A stretch of 64,000 nt of DNA from Nitrospiraceae bacterium UBA6905. GTDB lineage: Bacteria; Nitrospirota; Thermodesulfovibrionia; Thermodesulfovibrionales; UBA6898. The DNA lies in assembly GCA_002451165.1 (NCBI GenBank), contig DKBH01000080.1:1-64000 (forward strand). The letters are read 5' to 3'. The notes below the pieces were generated by a model, which was not told where the DNA came from, ran no database searches, and worked only from the letters and a program-made list of their open reading frames with translations. Both the position numbers and the translations under genes were made by a program. Positions 44,187 to 52,540 of this stretch are shown here, in pieces (the first letter of the stretch is position 1; each line of letters starts with the position of its first letter).

Positions 44187-44833
44187 GGGTAAAGGTGGTG
44201 ACGAAGATCCTTGAGGCGAACGAGCGCATTGCCAGCGAGAACCGTAAAATTTTTGATACCGCGGGACTTTTTGTCATCAATCTCATGAGCGGACCAGGAG
44301 CAGGCAAGACATCTCTGCTCGAAAGAACCATTACTCCGGCGTCAGGGCTCAGGATTGGCGTCATTGAGGGAGACATTGCCGGCAGCGACGATGCCGAGAG
44401 AGTAGTTCGCTGCGGTGCTCCTGTTGTGCAGATAAACACAGGAGGAGCCTGCCATCTCGATGCCAATATGATCTATGAGGTGCTGAATGATCTGCCTCTT
44501 CAGGATCTTGACCTGCTCATTATCGAGAATGTAGGCAATCTGGTGTGCCCCGCTGAGTTTAATTTAGGAGAGCACATGAAAGTCATGGTCCTCAGTATTG
44601 CCGAAGGTCATGACAAGCCGCTTAAATACCCCCTTATGTTTCAGGAATCGTCAGCGCTGATACTCAATAAACTTGACCTGGCGCCGTATCTTGATGTTGA
44701 CGTCGAAAAGATTCGTAGGGACGCGTTGCTGCTCAATCCAAATCTGAGAATCTTTGAGGTGTCATGCAGGACAGGTCAAGGTCTTACCGATTGGCTCGCA
44801 TGGTTGAAGGAGCAGATACCGGTGCAGCGTTAG
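44183..44833 (+). CDS. hypB: Hydrogenase nickel incorporation GTPase HypB
   Basis: 216 aa from ATG 44183 (GGAGGT upstream); a longer frame inside hypA is not homologous. SIMIBI GTPase with P-loop MSGPGAGKTSLLER, metal-site GGACHLDANMI, IIENVGNLVCPAEFNLGE and LNKLDLAPYL. The N-terminal His-rich nickel store of some HypBs is absent. It acts with HypA in GTP-dependent Ni insertion. Confidence 0.96.
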   Translation: MRVKVVTKILEANERIASENRKIFDTAGLFVINLMSGPGAGKTSLLERTITPASGLRIGVIEGDIAGSDDAERVVRCGAPVVQINTGGACHLDANMIYEVLNDLPLQDLDLLIIENVGNLVCPAEFNLGEHMKVMVLSIAEGHDKPLKYPLMFQESSALILNKLDLAPYLDVDVEKIRRDALLLNPNLRIFEVSCRTGQGLTDWLAWLKEQIPVQR

Positions 44834-44885
44834 CGGACCATTCGGACGTATTGGCATCATACGGCGGGTGGTACGGAGATGTCCT

Positions 44886-45557
44886 ATGAAAAAAAGGCAG
44901 CCACAGATGCAAAAAAGAGCGAAGGATCCAGAAGGCTTCTCGCATAGGCCGTTCAAGAATCTCGATAAACTTTACAGGAATACCGTTGCATGTTCCGGAT
45001 CTGCAATGCTGGAAACATGCAAATCTCAGCAAAAAAGTGAAGACGAAATATTTCGAGACGCTATGAAGGAAGTGAGAGAGATTCGCGAGTTTCGAGCAAT
45101 AGCTGTACGAAAACGCTCGTCGATAACCCCACGAAAATGTCAAGATATTGCACATGAAGTGCGTGCTGAACTTGAAGGGATTGTCAGCGGTAAGTTCGCA
45201 ATAAGACTCACGGATACTCAGGAATATGTTGAATGGGCCAACCCTAAATACAATCGGGAACTTATCAGAGACCTCCGTGAAGGGAAGTTCGCTGTTCAGG
45301 ACTGCATAGATTTGCATGGTCTTGTGCTCGAGGCAGCTGAGGAGGTCTTGCGTGACTTTCTTGCAGAGGCGAGACTCCGCGGCTATCATTGCATTAAGAT
45401 CATTCATGGCAGAGGGCTCCGGTCGCAGAAGGGACCTGTCCTGAAGAATGCTGTGATCACACTGCTGTCCTCCTGCTACCGGAAGCAGGTAATCGGATTC
45501 ACGAGTGCCCGAAAAAATGACGGTGGACTTGGTGCCATATATGTCTTGATCGCATAA
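44886..45557 (+). CDS. Smr-domain protein
   Basis: 223 aa from ATG 44886 (GGAGA upstream). The N-terminal half is basic and low-complexity with predicted helices; the C-terminal ~90 residues form an Smr domain with DLHGLVLEAAEEVLRDFL, and IKIIHGRGLRSQKGPVLKNA (the HGRG loop). Smr domains are nucleases/RNA-binding modules in ribosome rescue and MutS2. It sits between hypB and hypF without obvious link to hydrogenase maturation. Confidence 0.88.
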   Translation: MKKRQPQMQKRAKDPEGFSHRPFKNLDKLYRNTVACSGSAMLETCKSQQKSEDEIFRDAMKEVREIREFRAIAVRKRSSITPRKCQDIAHEVRAELEGIVSGKFAIRLTDTQEYVEWANPKYNRELIRDLREGKFAVQDCIDLHGLVLEAAEEVLRDFLAEARLRGYHCIKIIHGRGLRSQKGPVLKNAVITLLSSCYRKQVIGFTSARKNDGGLGAIYVLIA

Positions 45558-45594
45558 CTGCTATCCTGTGCATCATGACAGAGCACATATTGGT

Positions 45595-45600
45595 TATAAT
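45595..45600 (+). promoter_or_regulatory. -10 element upstream of hypF (possible leaderless start)
   Basis: TATAAT ends 8 nt before the hypF GTG and no SD lies between. No convincing -35 at 16-18 nt. Confidence 0.4.
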
Positions 45601-45608
45601 AACTCATC

Positions 45609-47963
45609 GTGGGTCAACATAAACATTGCCTTACCATAACGGTAGAAGGGATAGTTCAAGGGGTCGGCTTTAGACCTTTCATTCACAACCTTGCGCGGCA
45701 ACTTGGCATACATGGCTTTGTCTCTAACACGTCTGAGGGTGTTGTAATACAGGCGGAAGGTGCGGATCTCGATCTTTTCATCGACCGTATCCGGCGGGAA
45801 GCACCACCACTTTCCCGCATTGAAAGCATAGAGATTACGCCATCCGATCCGAGCGGTTTAGCTGATTTCTTCATTAGTGCAAGCACAGATACGGGCAGTT
45901 TTACGCTCCTCTCTCCAGATATAGCGGTCTGCGATGCCTGCCTTCAGGAACTTTTCACTGCCGGGGACAGAAGATACCGTTATCCTTTCATAAACTGCAC
46001 GAACTGTGGGCCGCGGTTTTCCATAACCCGGTCCGTCCCCTACGATCGAAAGAACACGACTATGCAGGTATTCAGCCTCTGCGATGCCTGTTCTGCAGAG
46101 TATCATGACCCTGGGAACAGGAGGTTCCATGCACAACCAAACGCCTGCTCGGTCTGCGGTCCCAGGGTTACCCTGCTTGATACGCAAGGGAGGGTAGATA
46201 CTTCTAGTGACGCTCTTGAGCGAACCGTTGGCCTCTTGAAAGAGGGAAAGATTGTAGCGATCAAGGGCCTCGGGGGTTTTCATATTGCTTGTGATGCCTT
46301 AAACAATACTGCGGTTATGCTTCTCAGACAACGTAAAAAAAGAAGCAGAAAGCCGTTTGCCGTCATGTCGCCGGACCTTCCATTCATTAGGAAATGCTGT
46401 AACGTGAGCCGGGTAGAGGAAGAGCTTCTTACGTCGCCACAGCGTCCGATCGTGCTTCTCAGAAAGAGTGTTAACCCCATGCTGCCTGATGTAGTTGCGC
46501 CGGGCATTGCTTACCTGGGGTTTATGTTGCCCTATACTCCGCTTCATTATCTATTGTTCTCCAGTACTGCTAAGATAGCCGCAGATCAAGATTTTCGAGC
46601 TCTTGTCATGACGAGCGGTAATCTGAGTGAGGAGCCGATCATTGGAACAACGGAGGAAGCGTTACGGCAGCTTGCTCCTGTTGTTGACGCCTTTCTCGTG
46701 CATGATCGCGATATCTTTATGCGGGTAGATGATTCTGTCTTGCGCGTCATGAACCATCCGCTTCGTCGGTTAGGGGGTAATGTTGGTACGGTTTCTTTTA
46801 TCCGGCGGTCGCGCGGATTTGCACCCAAACCTGTTGCACTGCATGATCACGGACCTATTGTCCTCGGATGCGGTGCTGACATAAAAAATACCTTTACCCT
46901 TACGCGGGGACGATACGCGATTATGAGTCAGCATATTGGAGATATGGAGAATTACGAGACCATGCAGTTCTTCGAAGAAACCCTCAGGAATTTGACATCC
47001 GTTTATCGTTCGGATCCGGAGCTTGTGGTACATGACCTTCATCCACAGTATCTTTCGGTATCCTGGGCCAGAGACTATGCTCATAGGAAAGGCCTTTCTT
47101 CTATTGGCGTACAGCACCATTATGCGCACATCGGCTCTGTCATGGCAGAGCATGGATTAAAGAATAAGGTTATCGGCGTGGCATGTGATGGGACCGGATA
47201 TGGCACTGACGGGTCACTATGGGGAGGAGAATTTCTCATAGCAGATACCCATGGTTTTACTCGCGCTGGCCATCTTAAACAGATTCCCCTTCCGGGCGGG
47301 GAAAAGGCCATACGGGAACCATGGAGAACTGCGGTAAGCTATCTCAAACATGCGTACGGTGCAGATAAAATTATCGACAATTTAGCTCCGACGGGATTTA
47401 TCGAAAAATACAGCAGGAAGGGAATAGAAGATGTGCTTATACTCGCCGACAATGCAGACTATTCTCCTCAGTCCTCCGGCGCAGGACGGCTCTTCGATGC
47501 AGTGGCAGCAATATTGGGCATATGTGATCGCAATACATTTGAGGGAGAGGCGTCAATGGCACTTGAAGCGTTTACGGAGGACGGTATAGAAGAAGCGTAT
47601 CCTGTAGACCTTCACTTCGGAACTACCATTGAAGTAGATTTTTCCTTTACATTATTTTCCCTGATAGATGACCTGCGGAGGAATGTCGGAATACGAAGCA
47701 TGGCTACGAAGTTTCATAATACGGTGGTTGATGCTATTACACGGGTTGTTTTCAAACTGGCATTCATGAATAATATCAGCGTAGTAGCGCTGAGCGGAGG
47801 CGTGTTTCAGAACCGTTATTTGACGGAAAGAGTCATGAATAAGCTGTTTGCCGAGGATCTTGTGGTATACACCAATGAACGGGTGCCTCCGAATGATGGC
47901 GGCATATCACTCGGACAAGCATACCTCGCACGTGAGATGATGAAGGATGGCATACTGGCGTGA
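45609..47963 (+). CDS. hypF: Carbamoyltransferase HypF
   Basis: 784 aa from GTG 45609. Acylphosphatase domain (GIVQGVGFRPFIHNLARQLG), two zinc-finger units (CDACLQELF...CTNCGPRFS and CDACSAEYHD...CSVCGP), a YrdC-like domain (AIKGLGGFHIACDA, KPFAVMSPDL) and a Kae1-like carbamoyltransferase domain (VQHHYAHIGSVMAEHGL, GGEFLIAD, ALSGGVFQNRYLTERV). It makes the thiocarbamate on HypE that becomes the hydrogenase CN ligands. Overlaps hypD; hypC, often between them, is missing. Confidence 0.97.
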   Translation: MGQHKHCLTITVEGIVQGVGFRPFIHNLARQLGIHGFVSNTSEGVVIQAEGADLDLFIDRIRREAPPLSRIESIEITPSDPSGLADFFISASTDTGSFTLLSPDIAVCDACLQELFTAGDRRYRYPFINCTNCGPRFSITRSVPYDRKNTTMQVFSLCDACSAEYHDPGNRRFHAQPNACSVCGPRVTLLDTQGRVDTSSDALERTVGLLKEGKIVAIKGLGGFHIACDALNNTAVMLLRQRKKRSRKPFAVMSPDLPFIRKCCNVSRVEEELLTSPQRPIVLLRKSVNPMLPDVVAPGIAYLGFMLPYTPLHYLLFSSTAKIAADQDFRALVMTSGNLSEEPIIGTTEEALRQLAPVVDAFLVHDRDIFMRVDDSVLRVMNHPLRRLGGNVGTVSFIRRSRGFAPKPVALHDHGPIVLGCGADIKNTFTLTRGRYAIMSQHIGDMENYETMQFFEETLRNLTSVYRSDPELVVHDLHPQYLSVSWARDYAHRKGLSSIGVQHHYAHIGSVMAEHGLKNKVIGVACDGTGYGTDGSLWGGEFLIADTHGFTRAGHLKQIPLPGGEKAIREPWRTAVSYLKHAYGADKIIDNLAPTGFIEKYSRKGIEDVLILADNADYSPQSSGAGRLFDAVAAILGICDRNTFEGEASMALEAFTEDGIEEAYPVDLHFGTTIEVDFSFTLFSLIDDLRRNVGIRSMATKFHNTVVDAITRVVFKLAFMNNISVVALSGGVFQNRYLTERVMNKLFAEDLVVYTNERVPPNDGGISLGQAYLAREMMKDGILA

Positions 47964-49039
47964 TGGGGATGATTGAATCCATACGCGGTCTTGTGGCATC
48001 GGCCGGGAGACCGCTGAGGCTCATGGAGGTTTGCGGCACGCATACGGTTGCCATTTTCAGGCATGGGATTCGAGACCTGCTCCCACATGATATCAAGCTT
48101 CTGAGCGGTCCCGGGTGTCCGGTCTGTGTTACATCCGTCAAGGATGTTGATACCGTCATAGCCCTGGCCAAAGAAAAAGATGTCATCATAACGACGTTCG
48201 GTGATATGATGAGGGTTCCCGGCAACAGGCAGTCCCTGTTCGATGCAAAGGCCGAAGGATGTGATATACGGATCGTATATTCTCCTCTTGATGCGCTCAA
48301 GCTCGCTGAAGCGAACAGTAAAAAAAAGGTCGTTTTCTTTGGCACCGGATTTGAAACGACATCCCCCTTGGTCGCCGGTACACTGGCCGAGGCGGAGTTA
48401 CAAAGGGTCAATAATTTATTCATCTATTCCGTGCATAAGACTGTCCCTCCGGCATTGAAATGCCTTCTTGAAGACCCTGACGTCCTCATAGATGGCCTTA
48501 TCCTTCCGGGCCACGTTACGACCATCATCGGCATCGCGCCATATGATTTTCTCGTCCGTGACTATAACAAGCCATCTGTCGTAACAGGGTTTGATGCAAC
48601 TGATATTCTTCTTGGGATACTGATGCTCGTACGTCAAATTGTTCAGGGCGGGGCATTTGTTGAAAATCAATACGCAAGGGTTGTCAGGGATAACGGAAAC
48701 CCGAGGGCTGTAGCTCTTCTCAACCAGTTTTTTGAGCCAGAGGATGTATACTGGCGAGGAATAGGCATGATACCCTTGAGCGGTCTTCGGTTGCGGGAAG
48801 AGTATCGACATCGAGACATTATGCATACTGTTCACGTGACAGTACCCGATGGTCAGGAGCCGAAGGCGTGTTCGTGCGGAGATGTGCTGAAAGGGATCAA
48901 GGTTCCTGCTGATTGTGCTCTTTTCGGAAATGCTTGCACACCGGAGAAGCCTGTTGGGGCCTGCATGGTAAGCGCGGAAGGAAGTTGTGCCGCTTATTTT
49001 AAATATTCGGTTGCTCGCCGGATGAACCATATATGCTGA
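47963..49039 (+). CDS. hypD: Hydrogenase maturation protein HypD
   Basis: 358 aa (GTG 47960 or ATG 47969 are alternative starts). Fe-S scaffold that receives the Fe(CN)2CO unit with HypC. Motifs: MEVCGTHTVAIFRHGI, LSGPGCPVCVTSVKDVD, FFGTGFETTSPLVA, LPGHVTTIIG and the cluster cysteines in FGNACTPEKPVGACMVS with EGSCAAYFKY. Without hypC here the partner must come from elsewhere. Confidence 0.97.
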   Translation: MGMIESIRGLVASAGRPLRLMEVCGTHTVAIFRHGIRDLLPHDIKLLSGPGCPVCVTSVKDVDTVIALAKEKDVIITTFGDMMRVPGNRQSLFDAKAEGCDIRIVYSPLDALKLAEANSKKKVVFFGTGFETTSPLVAGTLAEAELQRVNNLFIYSVHKTVPPALKCLLEDPDVLIDGLILPGHVTTIIGIAPYDFLVRDYNKPSVVTGFDATDILLGILMLVRQIVQGGAFVENQYARVVRDNGNPRAVALLNQFFEPEDVYWRGIGMIPLSGLRLREEYRHRDIMHTVHVTVPDGQEPKACSCGDVLKGIKVPADCALFGNACTPEKPVGACMVSAEGSCAAYFKYSVARRMNHIC

Positions 49040-49060
49040 TAAGGCATAGCGACTGCTGTT

Positions 49061-50059
49061 ATGGATAGGATCCAGCTAAGTCACGGCGGCGGCGGACGAC
49101 TTATGCACTGCCTTATCAATGATTTTTTTGTACCAGCATTTGAAATGAGCAGTCTTAATGATGCAGCTGTTGTTGCATGGCAGGCATCTGGAAGAATTGC
49201 CCTTACTACAGATTCATACGTTGTTTCGCCGTATTTTTTTCCTGGGGGAGATATTGGCCTGCTTGCAGTGTGCGGAACGGTAAATGATCTTGCTATGGTT
49301 GGTGCCAAACCTTTGTATATGACTGCGGGATTCATCCTCGAAGAAGGTCTGCCCTTTGAGGAACTCGAAAGAGTTCTTGCTTCGATGCAGAGAGTTTCCG
49401 AAGACATTGGCGTTCGTATTGTCGCTGGAGATACCAAGGTAGTCGAAAAGGGAAAGGGTGATGGCATTTATATTAATACGACAGGCGTCGGCATCATCCC
49501 TGGTGGTATTTCGCTTTCCCCTCAGCAGATTCAGCCGGGCGATAAGGTGATCATAAGTGGCTCGATAGGCAACCACGGCATTGCTGTTATGGCAGAGAGG
49601 AGTGGAATTTCGTTTGATCCCCCGCTTGTTAGCGATGTCTGCCCCCTGAACGGTCTTGTTGATCATATGCTTGGGACGACAAAAGATATTCGTGTCATGA
49701 GAGACCCAACCCGTGGTGGTGTGGCAACTACCCTTAATGAGTTTGCAATCGGCTCAGGTTACTGCATGACGGTGTATGAGGAAACGGTCAAAGTTAGATC
49801 GGCAGTGCAGGGTGCATGCGATCTTCTTGGCCTTGATCCACTCTATGTTGCCAATGAGGGAGTGCTGATTGCAGTTGTTGCGCCGGCAGTCGCAGAGGAT
49901 CTTGTTGCTGAGATGAGGAAAACAACGGCAGGGGCAGATGCGTTCATTGCCGGCGAGGTGACAAATTCACCGCCCCATACGGTATTATATAAGACCCTAA
50001 TGGGTGGCAATAGAATCATTGATATGCTTTCAGGCGAACAATTGCCGAGAATATGTTAA
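49061..50059 (+). CDS. hypE: Hydrogenase maturation protein HypE
   Basis: 332 aa PurM-like ATPase. Begins IQLSHGGGGRLMHCLINDFF, contains MRDPTRGGVATTLNEFA, and ends LPRIC with the C-terminal Cys that is carbamoylated by HypF and dehydrated to thiocyanate. Conservation of PRIC indicates a functional maturation system. 21 bp after hypD. Confidence 0.97.
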   Translation: MDRIQLSHGGGGRLMHCLINDFFVPAFEMSSLNDAAVVAWQASGRIALTTDSYVVSPYFFPGGDIGLLAVCGTVNDLAMVGAKPLYMTAGFILEEGLPFEELERVLASMQRVSEDIGVRIVAGDTKVVEKGKGDGIYINTTGVGIIPGGISLSPQQIQPGDKVIISGSIGNHGIAVMAERSGISFDPPLVSDVCPLNGLVDHMLGTTKDIRVMRDPTRGGVATTLNEFAIGSGYCMTVYEETVKVRSAVQGACDLLGLDPLYVANEGVLIAVVAPAVAEDLVAEMRKTTAGADAFIAGEVTNSPPHTVLYKTLMGGNRIIDMLSGEQLPRIC

Positions 50060-50075
50060 TAAAGGAGAAGAACCA

Positions 50076-50975
50076 ATGAAAGTCGGTAACTTGGCCACGG
50101 TTGTATTGGTAGCGGGGATGCTTCTTGTGAGTGCCTGTTCAAAACCTGCCGCTACGGTGAATGGCAAGAAGATCTCCAGGGAAACTCTGGAAATGCATCT
50201 GAAGGAGCGGATTGCAGAGCATCGAGGACAAAACGTCACTATCGACGACAAAAAACTGCGCGATTCTGTTCTTCAAGAATTGATCAGTGAGCGCATGTCC
50301 CTCGATGAGGCATCTGCGCGAGGGATAACAGCCTCTGATGCTGATGCAGACAAAGAAATTGATGCGATAAAAAAGCGTTTTGGTGATGAAACATTTCAGA
50401 AATCTCTTAAGGAAAAGGGGCTGACGCTTGACGCATTCCGAAAGCGCATGAAGGAAAAGATTGTGCTGGGGCGTTTCGTCGATACATTTGCAAAGGATAG
50501 TGATGTTACTGAGGCGGAGATTCTGGATCATTACAAGAATAGCCCTAAACCGTTTCTTAAACCTTTTCGGGTCAATATGAAGATTGTCGAGTTTCAGACT
50601 GAGGAAGCTGCCCAATCTGCTGCAGAGGAACTGAAAAGAACGACCGCAGACTTTGACCGCTACGCAGACCAGCTGGGGAAGGATAATAAGGCGAACGTAA
50701 CAGACTACGGATGGGTATCACCGGAATTCTTTTCCCCTTCCATGGCTGCAGCAATCAAGGGACTTAAGGAAGGCAAGTATGGTGGACCTTATAAGGGTCA
50801 GAAGAGCTTTTATCTTGTTCGGGTAAAAGAACGTGAACCCGAGGGGATTGCAAAATATGATGAAGTGAAGGAGATGATCAGGAGAATGCTCCTTCAGCAG
50901 AAGCGTACTGAAGCCTATTTGAAATGGCTGGAACAGAAACGAGCAGCATCAAAAATTGTAATTAATCTCTCATAA
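50076..50975 (+). CDS. SurA/PrsA-like peptidyl-prolyl isomerase lipoprotein
   Basis: 299 aa from ATG 50076 (AAAGGAG upstream). Lipoprotein signal ending LLVSAC|SK, then PAATVNGKKISRETLEMHL, a SurA-like N-domain and a degenerate parvulin-like region (VNMKIVEFQTEEAAQSAAEE, YGWVSPEFFSPSMAAAIKGL, GGPYKGQKSFYLVRVKE). Probably an outer- or inner-membrane-anchored chaperone. It follows hypE by 16 bp and precedes an uncharacterised gene by 9 bp. Confidence 0.85.
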   Translation: MKVGNLATVVLVAGMLLVSACSKPAATVNGKKISRETLEMHLKERIAEHRGQNVTIDDKKLRDSVLQELISERMSLDEASARGITASDADADKEIDAIKKRFGDETFQKSLKEKGLTLDAFRKRMKEKIVLGRFVDTFAKDSDVTEAEILDHYKNSPKPFLKPFRVNMKIVEFQTEEAAQSAAEELKRTTADFDRYADQLGKDNKANVTDYGWVSPEFFSPSMAAAIKGLKEGKYGGPYKGQKSFYLVRVKEREPEGIAKYDEVKEMIRRMLLQQKRTEAYLKWLEQKRAASKIVINLS

Positions 50976-50984
50976 GGAGTTGCG

Positions 50985-51419
50985 ATGAAGGAAGGCGAAA
51001 AAGCTGTTCTGCGCTTTCTCGATGGGACGATTCTGAAAGGCTATTTAGATGCATTTTCTGAGGATGCCGCGGAGATAACGGTGCAAGCCCTGGGGGCAAC
51101 GACGAAAACGACGGTTATGGCTGACCAGCTGAAGGCAATTTTTTTCGTGAAGACTTTTGAGGGAGACCGTCACTATAGTGAAAAGAAATCCTATGGTATA
51201 CGAAAGCCAAGAGGCCGCAGAACATTTGTCAAGTTCATTGACGGAGAGGATATGGTTGGTTTTATTGAGGGCAAGGTACCATGGGAAAAAGGGTTCTTTC
51301 TTTCCGTTCAGACGAAGAAACTGAAGGGATTCTACCTGCTACCTGCCGATGAAGGATCGAATAATAACAAGGTTTTCGTGTTGGCTAGCGCTGTCAGAGA
51401 TGTGACAGTAGTTCCCTGA
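50985..51419 (+). CDS. Uncharacterised beta-rich protein
   Basis: 144 aa, not confidently recognised. Two similar strands motifs: EKAVLRFLDGTILKGYLDAF and RRTFVKFIDGEDMVGFIEGK, suggesting an internally duplicated small beta-barrel (Sm-like or PilZ-like). KRRG-type linker, no signal peptide or membrane segment. Similar ~140-residue proteins occur in other Nitrospirota and Deltaproteobacteria. Starts 9 bp after the PPIase gene and lies 21 bp before pdxJ. Confidence 0.7.
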   Translation: MKEGEKAVLRFLDGTILKGYLDAFSEDAAEITVQALGATTKTTVMADQLKAIFFVKTFEGDRHYSEKKSYGIRKPRGRRTFVKFIDGEDMVGFIEGKVPWEKGFFLSVQTKKLKGFYLLPADEGSNNNKVFVLASAVRDVTVVP

Positions 51420-51440
51420 TCGAGGAGCACTCCTTATTGT

Positions 51441-52154
51441 ATGCTGCTTTGTGTAAATGTGGACCATGTTGCAACGGTGAGACAGGCGCGCCTCGGAAGT
51501 GACCCTGATCCGGTCATGGCTGCAACGCTGGCAATACTCGGCGGCGCCGATGGTATTACTATCCACCTCCGGGAGGATAGAAGACATATCAACGACCGGG
51601 ACCTCGACGTGCTCAGAAACGTTGTCCCGGTTGAGCTTAACCTGGAAATGGGGGCGACCGAGGAAATGATCAGAATAGCATCGCGTTCGTTGCCAGACCT
51701 GGTGACGCTTGTCCCGGAGAAACGGCTGGAATTAACTACAGAAGGCGGCCTCAACCTGAATTCTTCTCGAAATAGACTCCAGAAGGCAATACGGGTGCTG
51801 AAGGCAAAGGGAATCAAGACCAGTCTATTCATTAATCCCTCTTTGGATGACGTTGATATTTCAAAAGAAATCGGCGCAGACATGATAGAAGTCCACACCG
51901 GTTGTTACGCAAATGCCAAAGGAGATATGCAAGAACGGGAGTTGGTTAAGGTCATGAAAACAGTCAACCGAGCAGTCGCCCTTGGGCTCGGTGCAAATGT
52001 GGGACACGGTCTAAATTATCACAATGTTTCTCGTTTTGCAGAGACGGACAGTATACGGGGGTTGTATATAGGGCATAGCATCGTCTCCCGCGCCGTGCTG
52101 ATCGGCATGGAACGGGCGGTTCGTGAGATGAAAGCGCTTGTGCGAAGATCTTAG
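51441..52154 (+). CDS. pdxJ: Pyridoxine 5'-phosphate synthase
   Basis: 237 aa. Condenses 3-amino-2-oxopropyl phosphate with DXP to PNP. Motifs: LLCVNVDHVATVRQARL, GADGITIHLREDRRHINDRD, ELNLEMGATEEMIRIA, EVHTGCYAN and NVGHGLNYHNV. GAGGAG lies 12-13 nt upstream. Followed 8 bp later by acpS, the usual pdxJ-acpS pair. Confidence 0.97.
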   Translation: MLLCVNVDHVATVRQARLGSDPDPVMAATLAILGGADGITIHLREDRRHINDRDLDVLRNVVPVELNLEMGATEEMIRIASRSLPDLVTLVPEKRLELTTEGGLNLNSSRNRLQKAIRVLKAKGIKTSLFINPSLDDVDISKEIGADMIEVHTGCYANAKGDMQERELVKVMKTVNRAVALGLGANVGHGLNYHNVSRFAETDSIRGLYIGHSIVSRAVLIGMERAVREMKALVRRS

Positions 52155-52162
52155 GCAACGGC

Positions 52163-52540
52163 ATGATTCGTGGCATCGGCATAGACATTATTCGGGTCGC
52201 AAGGATACGCTCCGCAGTCGGGCGTTGGGGTGAACGTTTCCTGGAACGGGTTTATACTGCAGATGAAATATCCTATGCTTATGCAAAAGCTGATCCATTT
52301 TTATCGTTGGCAGTCCGTTTTGCTGCAAAAGAGGCCTTTATCAAGGCATTCCCCATGGGGCAGACTATACCCTTAACTGATATCGAGATCGTGCATCGCG
52401 CCGATGGCAGCCCTCTGCTTACCCTGAAAGGCAAGACAAAAGAAAGCATGGAGAATCTGCCTGACGGCAATATTTATCTCAGCTTGAGCCATGAGAAGGA
52501 GTACGGCATTGCCTGTGTCGTCATTGAGGAGCGACCATGA
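52163..52540 (+). CDS. acpS: Holo-[acyl-carrier-protein] synthase
   Basis: 125 aa. Transfers 4'-phosphopantetheine from CoA to ACP. Shows GIGIDIIRVARI (Mg-binding Asp), AVRFAAKEAFIKAF (KEA motif) and LSLSHEKEYGIACVV. Overlaps nnr by 4 bp. Precursor CoA pathway step coaD is encoded elsewhere in the window. Confidence 0.96.
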   Translation: MIRGIGIDIIRVARIRSAVGRWGERFLERVYTADEISYAYAKADPFLSLAVRFAAKEAFIKAFPMGQTIPLTDIEIVHRADGSPLLTLKGKTKESMENLPDGNIYLSLSHEKEYGIACVVIEERP

